64,000 nt of DNA from an uncultured Oceanospirillaceae bacterium (GCA_937136055.1 CAKZOD010000088.1:27937-91936), one strand, 5' to 3'; positions 46,307 through 57,200 are shown, numbered from the stretch's first letter. Notes: generated from the letters alone by a model not told the origin. Translations and numbers: made by a program.

Positions 46307-47059
46307 TTAAAACAATGCCGTTAACTGACATTGGTATGAAGACAATTTTATAGCTTTTACTTGCTTATCCTTCAGTGGAATCACTGCAAGTTGCATACGC
46401 GCAGCACCCATCCCTTTTTTAAGGGGCGTGCGTATCTTTTTTTGTTCAACGCGTAATTTCTTACTACCGTCGACGGCTAAAGTCTCTAGTTGGGCGTCAC
46501 AGGAGACCTGTGCTGCATTTGCTTTATCTGTCGCCTTAATTTCCAGGTCAATTTCCACGACGCAACCACTAATACTTTTTTTATCTTTTGAGCGGTTGCA
46601 ATATATATCGCCACTAATGGCTTTAACTTTAAATTTGCGCAAATCCCAACTGGCCGGAATCACATCCTCCGGGCTATCAATCACTCCATAAATGGCTGCA
46701 TCATCTGACGTTTGGTGCTGTATTTTCAAATCTGTTTTAGTGATCCACCCTTCTATTTCGCCGTCTTGAGACTGGAATCGAATTTTCACCCACTTATTCT
46801 GTATTTTTAATAGTTGAATATTTTCAGCAAAATACAACCGATGAACCACATTTGATTCCACTGATGGCTGTTGGTGTATAGCAACAGTTTCAACTTCAAT
46901 TTTATATAAAGTTTGCGCCTGCAAATCATTGACTAATAAACAATTTAGCAACAAACACGCAAAAACGCCACGTAACTTTTGTGACACTGTTATGCCTTTT
47001 TTTAAAAATCGAGCTCTCACGCTATTGATTGCAAACAGCGCTCTTTTATTGTTACTCAT
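46307..47059 (-). CDS. Secreted SH3-domain protein
   Basis: A 250-residue exported protein. A signal peptide (VFACLLLNCLLVNDLQA) is followed by a bacterial SH3 domain at about 60-115 (VAIHQQPSVESNVVHRLY, NKWVKIRFQSQDGEIEGWI). The rest is of unknown fold with basic charge. ATG at 47059 is used, though a TTG at 47074 overlaps the epmC stop. It follows epmC directly and is probably co-transcribed. Cell-wall sensing is an inference from SH3 domains only. Confidence 0.7.
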   Translation of the reverse strand: MSNNKRALFAINSVRARFLKKGITVSQKLRGVFACLLLNCLLVNDLQAQTLYKIEVETVAIHQQPSVESNVVHRLYFAENIQLLKIQNKWVKIRFQSQDGEIEGWITKTDLKIQHQTSDDAAIYGVIDSPEDVIPASWDLRKFKVKAISGDIYCNRSKDKKSISGCVVEIDLEIKATDKANAAQVSCDAQLETLAVDGSKKLRVEQKKIRTPLKKGMGAARMQLAVIPLKDKQVKAIKLSSYQCQLTALF

Positions 47060-47070
47060 TACAATCTTAA

Positions 47071-47691
47071 TCAATTTTCTAAAACAAAATCTTGAGCATA
47101 AGGCATAGGCTGATAAAACGCTTGGGTTAATACCGTCGCTAGCTTCATCATTCTCGGCTCCATCCCTTCAAGCATTGCAAACTGAATCACCTGTTGATGA
47201 ACATTTTGCTTAAAACTATCACTTGCCTGCGCCTCACCACTTAAGTTATCCGCACTGAAATGAAACTTATGGCCACAGCATTTGGACAAGAACCACTCTA
47301 TTGCCTGTGGTTTTACTTCAACTTTTTCAAATGCTTTTTGTTCTTCGTTGCTGCGCCCGTCAGGTTTATACCAATATCCAAAATCTTCCAATTGGCGGCG
47401 TGCCAAACCCGCCACTAACCAGTGGCTAATTTCATGGAGGGCACTTGAGAAATAACCGTGTGCAAAATAGATTGTGTGATACAGCTGATCACTATTTGCT
47501 GGGATATAAATAGGCTCATCTGCAGAACGCGCCAAAACTGTTTGCTCAGTAAGTGCAAATGTATGATTAAACAGCTCAATCAATTTATCGACTTTATCGC
47601 TCTCAGTATTACTGTGAGTGTCGATACTTTGCTGTTGACTATTACTTTCACTACCACAATCGCTCTGTGGAAAGACGGTTAAACTAGACAC
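47071..47691 (-). CDS. epmC: EF-P hydroxylase EpmC
   Basis: A 206-residue protein of the YfcM/EpmC family that hydroxylates the beta-lysyl-lysine of elongation factor P. The metal-binding HEISHWLVAGLARRQLEDFGYWY region (short form HEISHW, near residue 86) and YFAHGYFSSALHEISHW are diagnostic. An extra N-terminal tail of about 30 residues is low complexity. GTG start at 47691 follows the lipoprotein stop with no gap. epmA, epmB and efp are not in the window. Confidence 0.9.
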   Translation of the reverse strand: MSSLTVFPQSDCGSESNSQQQSIDTHSNTESDKVDKLIELFNHTFALTEQTVLARSADEPIYIPANSDQLYHTIYFAHGYFSSALHEISHWLVAGLARRQLEDFGYWYKPDGRSNEEQKAFEKVEVKPQAIEWFLSKCCGHKFHFSADNLSGEAQASDSFKQNVHQQVIQFAMLEGMEPRMMKLATVLTQAFYQPMPYAQDFVLEN

Positions 47692-48405
47692 TTATTGATA
47701 AACCACCCAACGATTTTTATTCAGCCACCAAGTATCACCTGTGCGCCTATCAATGCGCGATGCCACATAGCCTTTACTATCTTGATCAGCTCGTATTAAA
47801 TGCACATCGTACTGAGACACGCCTAACTCAGTTGATTCAGCTAACGCATTCCAACCTGAATTATCAGCCAGCCAAGTTTCACCCGTTTGACGATCAAAGC
47901 GTATTAATACCCATTGTTTACGAGCAGTGTAGCTAGAAACGATACCAAACGCGCCATTATCTTCAGGGGATATTGCTTCAAGTTTACTCAAAACTGATTT
48001 AAGTTGTTGATTATTACCCGATGAACTCACTTTTTGGGGCGCAGCTACCTGGCTATTTTTAGTATCACCTGTCACAGCTTGCACTTGGGCCTTTGCCAGC
48101 AGCAGCTGATTGATTTTCAAGTTAGCTGCACTATCACTGCTTAACTTTATGACCTGCTCTTGTAGAGCTGTAATCTGACCTTGCAGCTTAGACAGCGCAT
48201 CAGGCGGTGCTATTTGATTGTTTGTATTGCGCGGAGCAGCTGGTGGCTGAGCAACACTTTGTTGCTGAGGGCTAACAGCCTCGGGCTGTTCAGTGGTATC
48301 CCCTACTACCTCGCCTTCTTGGCCCTCAGTTTTGGGGGTATTTGCAGTACAAGCCACTAAAAGGCTAGTAGCGATACTAACAGTCAATAAAGTTAATGCC
48401 TTCAC
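47692..48405 (-). CDS. Lipoprotein with two DRxTGxTW repeats
   Basis: A 237-residue lipoprotein. The lipobox is LLVACTAN (Cys19). A Pro/Gln-rich linker and a coiled-coil segment (about 70-110) precede two copies of a beta motif: RFDRQTGETWLADNSGW (about 174-190) and RIDRRTGDTWWLNKNRW (near 218-234). No named family was recognised. Strong AAGGAG ribosome site before ATG 48405. It heads the lipoprotein-epmC-SH3 operon. Confidence 0.65.
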   Translation of the reverse strand: MKALTLLTVSIATSLLVACTANTPKTEGQEGEVVGDTTEQPEAVSPQQQSVAQPPAAPRNTNNQIAPPDALSKLQGQITALQEQVIKLSSDSAANLKINQLLLAKAQVQAVTGDTKNSQVAAPQKVSSSGNNQQLKSVLSKLEAISPEDNGAFGIVSSYTARKQWVLIRFDRQTGETWLADNSGWNALAESTELGVSQYDVHLIRADQDSKGYVASRIDRRTGDTWWLNKNRWVVYQ

Positions 48406-48695
48406 TGATAAATCTCCTTGATTAAAAGCTTTTTAAATTGTACTACAAGCAATTTATTTCGACTACTAAAAGTAAGTTAATCCAATTACTTATAGGGAAA
48501 CCCTAACCTTTATTTGCAACTGACTGAGTAAAACTTATGCGTCTCTAACGCTTGTTTAAAAAACACCGATTATCAAAGTGAGTAGTCATCGAAAAAACGA
48601 CTAAATTCTTTAACTAAATCAGCACTTGCATCAGCGAAACAGCAAGAAAACATGCTAATATCCGCTTTCAATTTTCACAGGTAAAAGTATTCAAG

Positions 48696-49859
48696 ATGCA
48701 AACACAATTAGCGACTGCTCACCGTGAGTTCACACTTTATCGCTATCCTCGTCAATCAAACGACACTCTCAGAGCATGGGACGCGGCCGATGAGCTTATG
48801 CTTGCTCATATCAATCAACTAGAGACACCCGCTGCGCCCAATGATTCCAATTGCACTGTACTTCCTACAAACCCTAGAGTGCTAATTATAAATGATCAAT
48901 TTGGCGCCCTTAGCTGTGCTCTTAACCACTATGCGCCCGTAGTTATCAACGATTCTTTTATCGCTCAACAGGCTATCAAACAAAATATACAAAACAATTC
49001 ACTGAACCCTGTTGAACAGCGAGCACCTTTAGATGCACTAGAAGGTACATTTGATATTGTTATCATAAAAATTCATAAATCCTTAGCGCAGCTCGAAGAC
49101 TTGTTGCACAAAATCCGAGGACATGTAACAGCAGACAGCCTTATCCTAGGCGCTGGTATGGTGAAAATGATTCACAACTCAACGTTGAATTTGTTCAGTA
49201 ATATTATCGGCACTACCACGACCTCGCTTGCTAAGAAAAAAGCCCGCCTTATCTTTTGCAACTTAGATACAACACTTAGAATCCCCACTAACCCCTACCC
49301 TTCATCTTTCACTTTAGATGACGGCAGTTGGAAAATTCAAAGCCATGCAAACGTATTTTCACAAGGGAAATTAGACATCGGTTGTCGCTTTTTTATTGAG
49401 CATTTGCCTGCCAGCGAGCAGTCACAAACTATTATTGATCTTGGCTGTGGTAATGGATTAGTTGGGCTCAGCGCCGCAAAGCTTAATCCAAATGCACAAA
49501 TTGCTTTTTATGATGAGTCAAGCATGGCAGTGGCCAGCGCTAAGTTAAATTATGAGACACTGTTTCCAGCTCTTAACAATGGTCATTTTCATCTCGATGA
49601 CTGCCTTAGTAGCTGCCCCAAAAACAGTGCCGATATCATTTTCAACAACCCCCCTTTTCACGAGCAAAACGTTGTTTCTGATGCCATAGCATGGCGAATG
49701 TTTAAGCAGTCTCAAGGTGTACTCAAAAAAAATGGAGAACTTTGGGTCGTTGGCAACCGCCACCTCAACTATGCCCAAAAACTAAAAAAACTGTTTGGCA
49801 ATTGCCAAACCGTTGCAACTAATAATAAATTTATTGTCATAAAAGCGGTTAAAAAGTGA
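48696..49859 (+). CDS. rlmG: 23S rRNA (guanine-N2)-methyltransferase RlmG
   Basis: A 387-residue two-domain SAM methyltransferase that methylates G1835 of 23S rRNA. The N-terminal domain is degenerate; the C-terminal Rossmann domain has IIDLGCGNGLVGLSA (SAM motif) and NNPPFHEQNVVSD (catalytic NPPF). The pattern and length match RlmG/YgjO. It diverges from the lipoprotein operon across 290 bp. ATG at 48696. Confidence 0.9.
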   Translation: MQTQLATAHREFTLYRYPRQSNDTLRAWDAADELMLAHINQLETPAAPNDSNCTVLPTNPRVLIINDQFGALSCALNHYAPVVINDSFIAQQAIKQNIQNNSLNPVEQRAPLDALEGTFDIVIIKIHKSLAQLEDLLHKIRGHVTADSLILGAGMVKMIHNSTLNLFSNIIGTTTTSLAKKKARLIFCNLDTTLRIPTNPYPSSFTLDDGSWKIQSHANVFSQGKLDIGCRFFIEHLPASEQSQTIIDLGCGNGLVGLSAAKLNPNAQIAFYDESSMAVASAKLNYETLFPALNNGHFHLDDCLSSCPKNSADIIFNNPPFHEQNVVSDAIAWRMFKQSQGVLKKNGELWVVGNRHLNYAQKLKKLFGNCQTVATNNKFIVIKAVKK

Positions 49860-49904
49860 TAATTTAATGCCGCCAGCAGCTACTTTTCAAACAAAGGAAA
49901 TACA

Positions 49905-50279
49905 ATGACTCAGCAAGTACCAGAACCAACAACAGGGATTACCAGAATCATTAAAGCAGCGGGTTATTCCTGGCAAGGCATTCAATACGCATGGCGAAAC
50001 GAAGCTGCCTTCAGACAAGAGACGATCCTTTGTATTGTCGGGACCCTCATCGCTATCATCAGCGATACTAGCAGCATCGAAAAGGTGTTACTGATTCTAA
50101 GCCTGGGGTTTGTAATTATTGTTGAAATACTTAATTCTGCCGTTGAAGCGGTAGTTGATCGCTTTGGCAAAGAGTTTCACGATTTAAGTAAAGCTGCGAA
50201 AGATATGGGCTCCGCTGCAGTTTTATTAAGCCTCGGCCTAGCAGGTCTCACTTGGGCGCTAATTTTTTGGCCTTGGTAG
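49905..50279 (+). CDS. dgkA: Diacylglycerol kinase
   Basis: A 124-residue three-helix membrane kinase. The signature EILNSAVEAVVDRFGKEFH with the catalytic Glu lies at about 70-88, preceded by WRNEAAFRQE. It phosphorylates diacylglycerol during membrane-derived oligosaccharide turnover. AAAGGAAA precedes ATG 49905. It follows rlmG by 45 bp. Confidence 0.95.
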   Translation: MTQQVPEPTTGITRIIKAAGYSWQGIQYAWRNEAAFRQETILCIVGTLIAIISDTSSIEKVLLILSLGFVIIVEILNSAVEAVVDRFGKEFHDLSKAAKDMGSAAVLLSLGLAGLTWALIFWPW

Positions 50280-50707
50280 GCTAACGATCATCTGCTCATC
50301 ATGATCAAGCGATAAATAACTTGTGATTGATGAGCATAAAATTTTACCTTTTAGCAACTTATCACTTTTAACAACTCATTAGCTCTGTAGTTACGCAATT
50401 TGCTAGCAACCTAATTTACTAGCCGTTTAATTCTCTAACAGCTTTGCTACTTTCCCCTTATATTTCAACTACACTTTCAAACATAAAAACAACTTCCAGC
50501 TTCCTTATAAACCGCATTTACCACTTATCGATCAGCAACTTAGCCAATACATCATTAACTGAATATAAACACTCTATTTCAAGAAAAAAAAATTCATTTG
50601 ATATACAAACTATTATAGAGTGTCAGTTTTATTCATAGCCTTAGAAACTAGTTTCTATTCAACAAGCTATGTACTAACTAGCAGCTTTTGCGATTAAGAG
50701 TATTCAC
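50280..50707. other. 428-bp intergenic region with an inverted repeat
   Basis: After dgkA there is a hairpin tgctcatca (50293-50301)/tgatgagca (50328-50336) that may terminate dgkA. A second inverted repeat, acactctat (50569-50577)/atagagtgt (50615-50623), lies upstream of the lipoprotein gene. A short open frame at 50444-50638 shows no coding features and is not called. Confidence 0.4.
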
Positions 50708-51301
50708 ATGAGCCAATCCCTGTTGCAGCCCCTGAAAACAAGAGTAACATTTGTTATCACAGCATTAATTGCACTATCAATGACTCTGTCTGGCTGCATA
50801 GAAAATGATGAGCAAGCAACTACAGCTGAGCTATTAACTCCCTCATCGCTTGAAAAAAGAGATTTTAAACAACCAACTCAGCCAGTCATCCTAGAAATAA
50901 CAGGGAAAATCACACAGTTTAACGACCAACAAACTCTGCGTTTAGATCGTGAGCAATTACTGTCATTTAAGCAATTTGATGTAAAAACAACAACACCTTG
51001 GACAGATAAACTCACCCACTTCAAAGGCCCACTATTAAGAGACGTACTAGCTGCAACAGGTAGTTCAGGTCGCTATGTTTTTGCCAAAGCTGTCAATGAA
51101 TACGCCGTAAAAATCCCCATAAGTGATGCTGAAAAATTTTCAGTCATTCTGGCAATTGAACAAGATGGAAAACCCTTATCAATACGTAACAAAGGGCCTA
51201 TCTGGTTGATTTATCCTTGGTCCGGCTCAGAAAAACTAAAACAAGATAAATTCTACGCTCGCTCAATTTGGCACCTAGTTAGTATGCGCATTCATGATTA
51301 G
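50708..51301 (+). CDS. Lipoprotein-like periplasmic protein with a molybdopterin-oxidoreductase fold
   Basis: A 197-residue exported protein. A signal segment (VIALIALSMTLSGC type) ends at Cys31, a plausible lipobox. The mature part resembles the oxidoreductase molybdopterin-binding domain (HFKGPLLRDVLAATGSSG, NKGPIWLIYPWSG) of the sulfite-oxidase superfamily, but it is short and lacks the usual Moco-binding Cys region, so catalysis is unlikely. Its last 8 nt overlap the following GGDEF-EAL gene. It is probably a periplasmic ligand sensor for that enzyme. Confidence 0.7.
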   Translation: MSQSLLQPLKTRVTFVITALIALSMTLSGCIENDEQATTAELLTPSSLEKRDFKQPTQPVILEITGKITQFNDQQTLRLDREQLLSFKQFDVKTTTPWTDKLTHFKGPLLRDVLAATGSSGRYVFAKAVNEYAVKIPISDAEKFSVILAIEQDGKPLSIRNKGPIWLIYPWSGSEKLKQDKFYARSIWHLVSMRIHD

Positions 51302-53399
51302 ACGTAAATCGAAAATACAACTTTCAATAACTGCGCTTTTACTTCCTGTTATTGTATTGAGTATGGTCAGCTCCTTCTTCCTATTCAAAGAAGTTTCGAC
51401 CCTAAAATCCGATAAATCTAAAGTCGATCAAATACTCTTTATGCGCCAATACGAATATGAACTATTACGTACCAACAATGCATTTAGTGAAGCCTACCCC
51501 ATTCCACAAACAATCAATAGCCGGGCTGATTTCGACAAATGGTTCAACGTATTATGGAGCCGAGTACAAAGCATTCATTTAGGTAAAATAGGCAAAATCA
51601 TCATAAAAGAAGGGTTTAACGCAGTTGATGCCAAGAAAAGCATAGAAACAATCGACAGTATTTTATACACCAAAGAAGCGAAAACCCCACAACAATTAAT
51701 GCGCGTACGCAACCAATTTAACCAGTTAACCAGTGCCTCCCATGCTTTCCAGCAAGTGCGCGATGCTTTGTATCAAGAGACACAGTTAAATAAACAAAAC
51801 ACTATTTACAACTACTATAGAAACTCCTTCTTCTTAAGCTCACTCGCTTTAATACTTGGGCTAACTGTGCTGTTTTTTCTCTATCGCAACAATAACAAGC
51901 TGCTTAATATGCAGGCTAAGCTTGAAGAGCGCGTCAGTAAACGTACACAAGCTCTGCGCGAAAAAAACCAGCTTCTCAACAAAGAAATACAAGAGCGCTA
52001 TATAGTTGAACAAGCACTGGTTAAAAGCCAGCAAGAAACAGAGCTTGCGAAAGAACAAGCGATACAACAATTAAATTACGACCCGTTAACGCAGTTAGCC
52101 AGCCGTATTTTATTTAGCGATCGTTTTAATCAATCACTCATTAGAGCTAGACGCGAGAGAACAAAAGTCGCACTGCTTTTTTTAGATCTCGATCGATTTA
52201 AGTATATCAATGATACTTTAGGCCATAGCACAGGAGACTCATTACTCAAGAACTGCGCTATTCGTATTAACCGCTGCTTACGCGCAGGTGATACAGCCGC
52301 AAGGTTTGGTGGAGACGAGTTTGCTGTAATTCTTCCTGAGATATCTGGCATTAACCATATCGAACAGGTGTCGCAGCGCATATTACATGAGCTCAGCTTA
52401 CCAATGGAGCTCTCAGGACAACAAATTAATATATCCGCAAGCATTGGCATTTCAATCTTCCCTGAAGATGGCAATGACGATGAAACCTTGACCCGCAAAG
52501 CAGATATCGCGATGTACAAAGCGAAAGAGCAAGGTAAAAACAGATTTCAATTTTTCACTGAACAAATGGAAACGGAATCTAATCGCCGCCGCCATTTGGA
52601 AAATGCGCTACAGCTCGCAGTTAAGGATCAAGACTTCAACTTAGTCTATCAGCCAATTATTGAGTCCAATACGGGTAAAATCATTGCAGTAGAAGCGTTG
52701 ATTCGCTGGCAGGACCAGCAAGGGGAACAAATCCCTCCCAGTTTGTTTATCCCTCTTGCTGAAGAGCAAGGGCTAATCATCAAAATTGGCGACTGGGTAT
52801 TAAAAACTGCGTGCCAACAAGCCTCTCAATGGCAACAGATGGGGCTAGATATTGTTATGTCCATCAACCTGTCTTACAAACAATTTCAGCGAAATGATAT
52901 CTTCAACACCATTTATACAACGCTTGCTGACACAGGTCTTGAACCTCAACGGCTATCGATTGAGATTACCGAAAGCCTGCTAATGGTTGATGATATAAAA
53001 ATAAAACAACAACTAGAGCTAATTAAAAATTTAGGCGTTTGCTTATCAATTGACGATTTCGGAACGGGCTACTCATCGCTGAGCTACCTTAATAGATTCC
53101 CAATCCATACGCTCAAGATTGATAAAAGCTTTATTCAAGATTTAGCTATTAATTCTGAAAACAGCGATCTCGTTAAAGGAATCTTATCACTGGCTGAATC
53201 CCTAAACCTAAAAGTGATTGCAGAAGGGGTAGAAAATCAAAGACAAGCAGATTGCCTGCTTGCCAATAACTGCCAATATTTTCAAGGATTCTTATACAGC
53301 AAACCATTAGAAGCTAAAGCCTTTGAGCAATTTATGCTAAGCGAGTCACCTTTTTTCCTGAATGCACCTGCGAGCGTAGAGAACCACTCTTCCCTCTGA
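51294..53399 (+). CDS. Membrane GGDEF-EAL protein coupled to a periplasmic lipoprotein
   Basis: A 701-residue protein. Helices at about 9-31 and 178-197 frame a periplasmic loop. A coiled-coil linker leads to GGDEF (signature RFGGDEF, 337-343) and EAL (EAL at 467-469, DDFGTGYSS, and a conserved EGVEN). Both active sites look intact. Overlap of 8 nt with the upstream lipoprotein gene (ATGATTAG) argues for coupled expression and direct signalling between the two. Confidence 0.93.
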   Translation: MIRRKSKIQLSITALLLPVIVLSMVSSFFLFKEVSTLKSDKSKVDQILFMRQYEYELLRTNNAFSEAYPIPQTINSRADFDKWFNVLWSRVQSIHLGKIGKIIIKEGFNAVDAKKSIETIDSILYTKEAKTPQQLMRVRNQFNQLTSASHAFQQVRDALYQETQLNKQNTIYNYYRNSFFLSSLALILGLTVLFFLYRNNNKLLNMQAKLEERVSKRTQALREKNQLLNKEIQERYIVEQALVKSQQETELAKEQAIQQLNYDPLTQLASRILFSDRFNQSLIRARRERTKVALLFLDLDRFKYINDTLGHSTGDSLLKNCAIRINRCLRAGDTAARFGGDEFAVILPEISGINHIEQVSQRILHELSLPMELSGQQINISASIGISIFPEDGNDDETLTRKADIAMYKAKEQGKNRFQFFTEQMETESNRRRHLENALQLAVKDQDFNLVYQPIIESNTGKIIAVEALIRWQDQQGEQIPPSLFIPLAEEQGLIIKIGDWVLKTACQQASQWQQMGLDIVMSINLSYKQFQRNDIFNTIYTTLADTGLEPQRLSIEITESLLMVDDIKIKQQLELIKNLGVCLSIDDFGTGYSSLSYLNRFPIHTLKIDKSFIQDLAINSENSDLVKGILSLAESLNLKVIAEGVENQRQADCLLANNCQYFQGFLYSKPLEAKAFEQFMLSESPFFLNAPASVENHSSL

Positions 53400-53411
53400 C
53401 TGAGCTAAAAC

Positions 53412-54008
53412 TTAGAGACCTAAGAAGCTTTTTATACCACTAAAGACAATTTGAGCCGCCATTGCGGCCAAAATCAAACCCGTAATTTTACTCAGAATAT
53501 TCAACCCTGTTCGCCCTAATACTTTTTCGATACGCACAGAGATGTGCAACAAAATTAATAGTGCAAACAGCGCAATTAGCATACCCAGGATCCCGTAAAC
53601 TAACTGCTCGCTTTCAAGCTCTGCCCCAATTACCAAGATAGCACCTATTGTTGCAGGGCCTATAATTGTCGGTATCGCCAGTGGTACGACCGCTACATCA
53701 TCCACAGATTCAGTGCCTGTTGCATGAGATCTTACACCGTCACTAACTAAGCTTACCGCCGATAAAAACAGCAAAGAGCCCGCGCCAATTCTGAACGAAT
53801 CTAACGTAATTCCTAAAATTGAAAACAGTGCCTCACCAAAAAACATCAATACCAAACTGATACAAACAGCGGCGCCCACTGCTCTATTAGCAATGGTTGC
53901 GCGCTCCTTAACTGTTTTTGATTTGGTCATTGCCAAAAACATTGAAACCACAAAAAAAGGAGCAAATAAGAAAAAGAATTTAATTGCCGTTGAAAATATT
54001 AATGCCAT
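53412..54008 (-). CDS. MarC-family membrane protein
   Basis: A 198-residue integral membrane protein with about six helices. VPLAIPTIIGPATIGAILVIG is the conserved MarC/UPF0056 block (around residues 100-120). Function is not established in the family, despite the name. GAGG precedes the ATG at 54008. It converges on the GGDEF-EAL gene and is separated from mksB by a terminator. Confidence 0.88.
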   Translation of the reverse strand: MALIFSTAIKFFFLFAPFFVVSMFLAMTKSKTVKERATIANRAVGAAVCISLVLMFFGEALFSILGITLDSFRIGAGSLLFLSAVSLVSDGVRSHATGTESVDDVAVVPLAIPTIIGPATIGAILVIGAELESEQLVYGILGMLIALFALLILLHISVRIEKVLGRTGLNILSKITGLILAAMAAQIVFSGIKSFLGL

Positions 54009-54234
54009 AACAGCACCTCACTATAAAAATAATTACGTTGAAAAATCAAAAAAGAGCCATTTAACACAGTAACCCCATCAGCCGTTTTACCCGCATATTA
54101 CTGCCAATGAACGATAGATGATTGAAACTCATCAAAAGGCGTAGAAATGATTTAGCTTTTTTGAAAGCTACATAGCCACAGGTTTAATAATGCTAGATTA
54201 ACCTTGTGAAAATGATGGGAGCTTCGCTAGAGGA

Positions 54235-54262
54235 AATAAAAAATGCAGCCTAAGCTGCATTT
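54235..54262 (-). terminator. Intrinsic terminator of the mksFEB operon
   Basis: On the minus strand the stem aaatgcagc/gctgcattt (54262-54254 and 54249-54241) with a 4-nt loop is followed by six T residues. It lies 20 bp beyond the mksB stop and closes the operon, showing that no fourth gene follows mksB. Confidence 0.8.
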
Positions 54263-54281
54263 TATGATGCATAGATAAGTG

Positions 54282-57200
54282 CTAAATCAGAGACGCTGCC
54301 TCTTGCATTTGCTGCTCCTGAACACGCTTCGGATTATCAGAGTTCAACAGTTTCTTTGCTTTTAGCGTTGGGAACTCAACATCAATGTCGACCACGCGAT
54401 CATCACGACAAACATTAATGATAGTATCCATGCAAGATGAAAGCAGTGAATATTTCTCATCGGGCGCGGCAATAATGGTTTGCAAGCCCAAATCCGTCAT
54501 AAAGCCCAGGGATGTCATGGTGTTTTCTGAGTCAAGTTTGTTGAATGCTTCATCAAACACTGACAAACTCATACCACCGACAGCGCGCCCTTCTGGCCCT
54601 TCTTTAAGACGGTAAGATGCCGCCAATGCTGCTGCCATAGCCACATAGAAAGGCACTTGGTGCTCACCACCAGAACCTGTTTTAATACGTTGGGTTAAGG
54701 TTGTTTTACGATTACCCTTCAAATCTTTAATCACTAGCTCAAAGTTATAGAAGTTACGGTAATCTTGCAGTAAGCTGCTCTCACCTTCACTCTTGAGCAC
54801 ATCGTGAATCTTCTCTAGCGCATTTTGATAAGGCTTCTCAGGGTCGTAACTGATATCAAATAATGAACCGACATTTGCCTGATCGATGCGCGTATAAGCT
54901 TCAACTAACTCTAATATATCTTTCAATTCAGGGTTAGGTGTCATTTCAAAACCGTACATTTCTTTGTGGAAAGGTCGATTCTTTAAATGCTGATTAAGCT
55001 CTCTTATCAAGTCTTTAATTTGATTGATTTGATCATTCAAGTGCGCCACAAAATCAGATCTAAAGGCTGATTCTGCTTCTTTACGCGCGCTCTCTGCTTT
55101 TTCACGATATTGTGCAAGCTCAGTCTCAACAAGAGACTGCAGCGTTTCGCTCACATAACTTTCTAACTCTTCATGAGATGAATCTGGGCTGATTTGATCC
55201 AAACCTTGGTGTGACAAACCGCCACCATGGTATTTCGCTTTATATTCAGCAACTGCATCTCTTACTGAGTACTTTTTCTTCTCATGTAGCTGTAACTCAG
55301 ACTGTGCCTTTTTAGCGGCTTCGAAAATAATTCGGTCAAGCTCTCCTGAGCAACTCTCATCGAGGTAGTCACGTTTTTCTTGTGCAAACTGTGCATCAAA
55401 CTCTGGCTTTTGTTCACACACTGAACGCGCTTTAGCATGCTCTTGCAATTCTTGATCAAGCACTTCAAGGGCTGCGTTATCTTTGATCATTGCAGTACGT
55501 GCTTTTTGCAACTGATCCATTAGTTGCTTATGAGCAACATCGGCATCTTTTTGATTTATAGCAAGCTCCGCTATACGCTCTTGAATACCTGTATCATCAT
55601 GATTGCGTAAATCTTCTATTGCCTGGCGATGCCCTGCAATTTCAGTATCTAACTGGGTGCGCTGGTTAACCAACTCAAACGTACTTTCGGTACTACCCAC
55701 TAAGCTCGTCGTCAGGTTAATCAAATTATCACGTAATTTTTCTAAACTTTGATGACGCTGTCCCATGGTTGTAAATTCAGCCACCATAGCATCAACTTCT
55801 TTACCTTGTTGGGCAAGCTGATCACCGCGACGGCGAACTCCCATAATTGGCGTTTGCTCATGAATAGAGGTAGTAGAGCCCTCTGTCTGTAACATGCAGT
55901 CATAAGTTAAAGCGCGCTCTTGCTTTAATAGCTCGGTTTCTGTTTCAACGGCGATCACTGAACCTAATGCGCGGTTCATATACGCCAACGCATGATCGTT
56001 ATCAGTTTCAATAAACTGTGCTAACGAATTCGCTTTACGTCTACCTAACCAATCACTAGAACGTGTGCTGTTAATGATACGACAGCCTTTCAAATGACGC
56101 CCTTTACGACGATAAAGCGTAATCGCTTCTTTGACGTGCTCTGCATCAACAATCAACGCTTCACGTCTTGCGCCTAAAAATGACTCAATCGCGATACGCC
56201 ATTTATCGTCATTGATATCAACCATTTCACAAACAGGTGTTGATTCAATACCATAATCCGATAATAAAGCCATAAGCTCACGGGTGTTATGACGCACCGG
56301 TGCTTTACCTTGTTTAAGCTGCTCTACCTGGCCCTTTTGGTTTTGAATTTTACTGCGCAGTTCATTGATACGAATAACTGACTCTTCAAATTTGCGGCCG
56401 ATTTCGCGTCTTACCGTATCTATCTGACCTTTTAGCTCACCAAGTGTGGTATCCACTTCGACAGGTTCCGAAGGCCAGCTACTTGCCAGCATATCTTCAC
56501 CACTTCGCCAAAGCGTGACACACTTATCGAGCAATGGGCCAAATTTCTCAGGCAGTAAATCTTTATGCTCAGCGAAACCAACCGTTGTGCGCAGTAAATT
56601 ATAGCTGTTTTGAATTTGATCCTTAACAATCCCCTCTTCGTGTAGCTTCGCGGCAATTGTTGACTCTAAGGCTTTGATTTGATGAGCACTATTAGTATTG
56701 TTCAATTGCGCACGTGCATCAGCTAAGTCTTGCATGATGGTGTTCAACTTTGCAGAGTGCGCCTCAAGTTCTTGCTGTAACTTTGCCTCTTTCAACTGAT
56801 TACTTTCTAAGCGCTCAGCAGAACCCTCTTTTTTCAAGTCCGCATTTTCAAAGCGTGTCTCGTGAACTACCCACTCGTACTCAACGGCGTTTTTCACATT
56901 GCGTCGAATCCCTGTACAAAGCTCTTTTACTTTGCCCAGCTCATCAACACGATTGGCCACTTCCGTGGTTTTCGTCTCCATCGCACGATATTCTTCCAGC
57001 GATTTACGAAAAGCCCCTACATGTACCACTTTTTCCTCTAAAACGAACTCGCGTACAAAACGCGTTGGACTATCGATAGGAATAAAGCGCAATGCGTTTT
57101 TGAAGTTTTTAATAAACTTCTCATCATCATTTGGTCTGGCATGATCTTCTGATAAATGGGTAACAAGATCTTTAATATAACGACTAGCGCGTTTCTCTAG

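Noticed and set aside
50444..50638. 64-codon open frame upstream of the lipoprotein gene
   Set aside because: Lacks a ribosome site and coding pattern; sits among AT-rich inverted repeats.
54009..54281. Possible missing JetD/MksG gene after mksB
   Set aside because: Only 273 bp separate mksB from marC, with a terminator and no coding frame, so no fourth Wadjet gene is present here.
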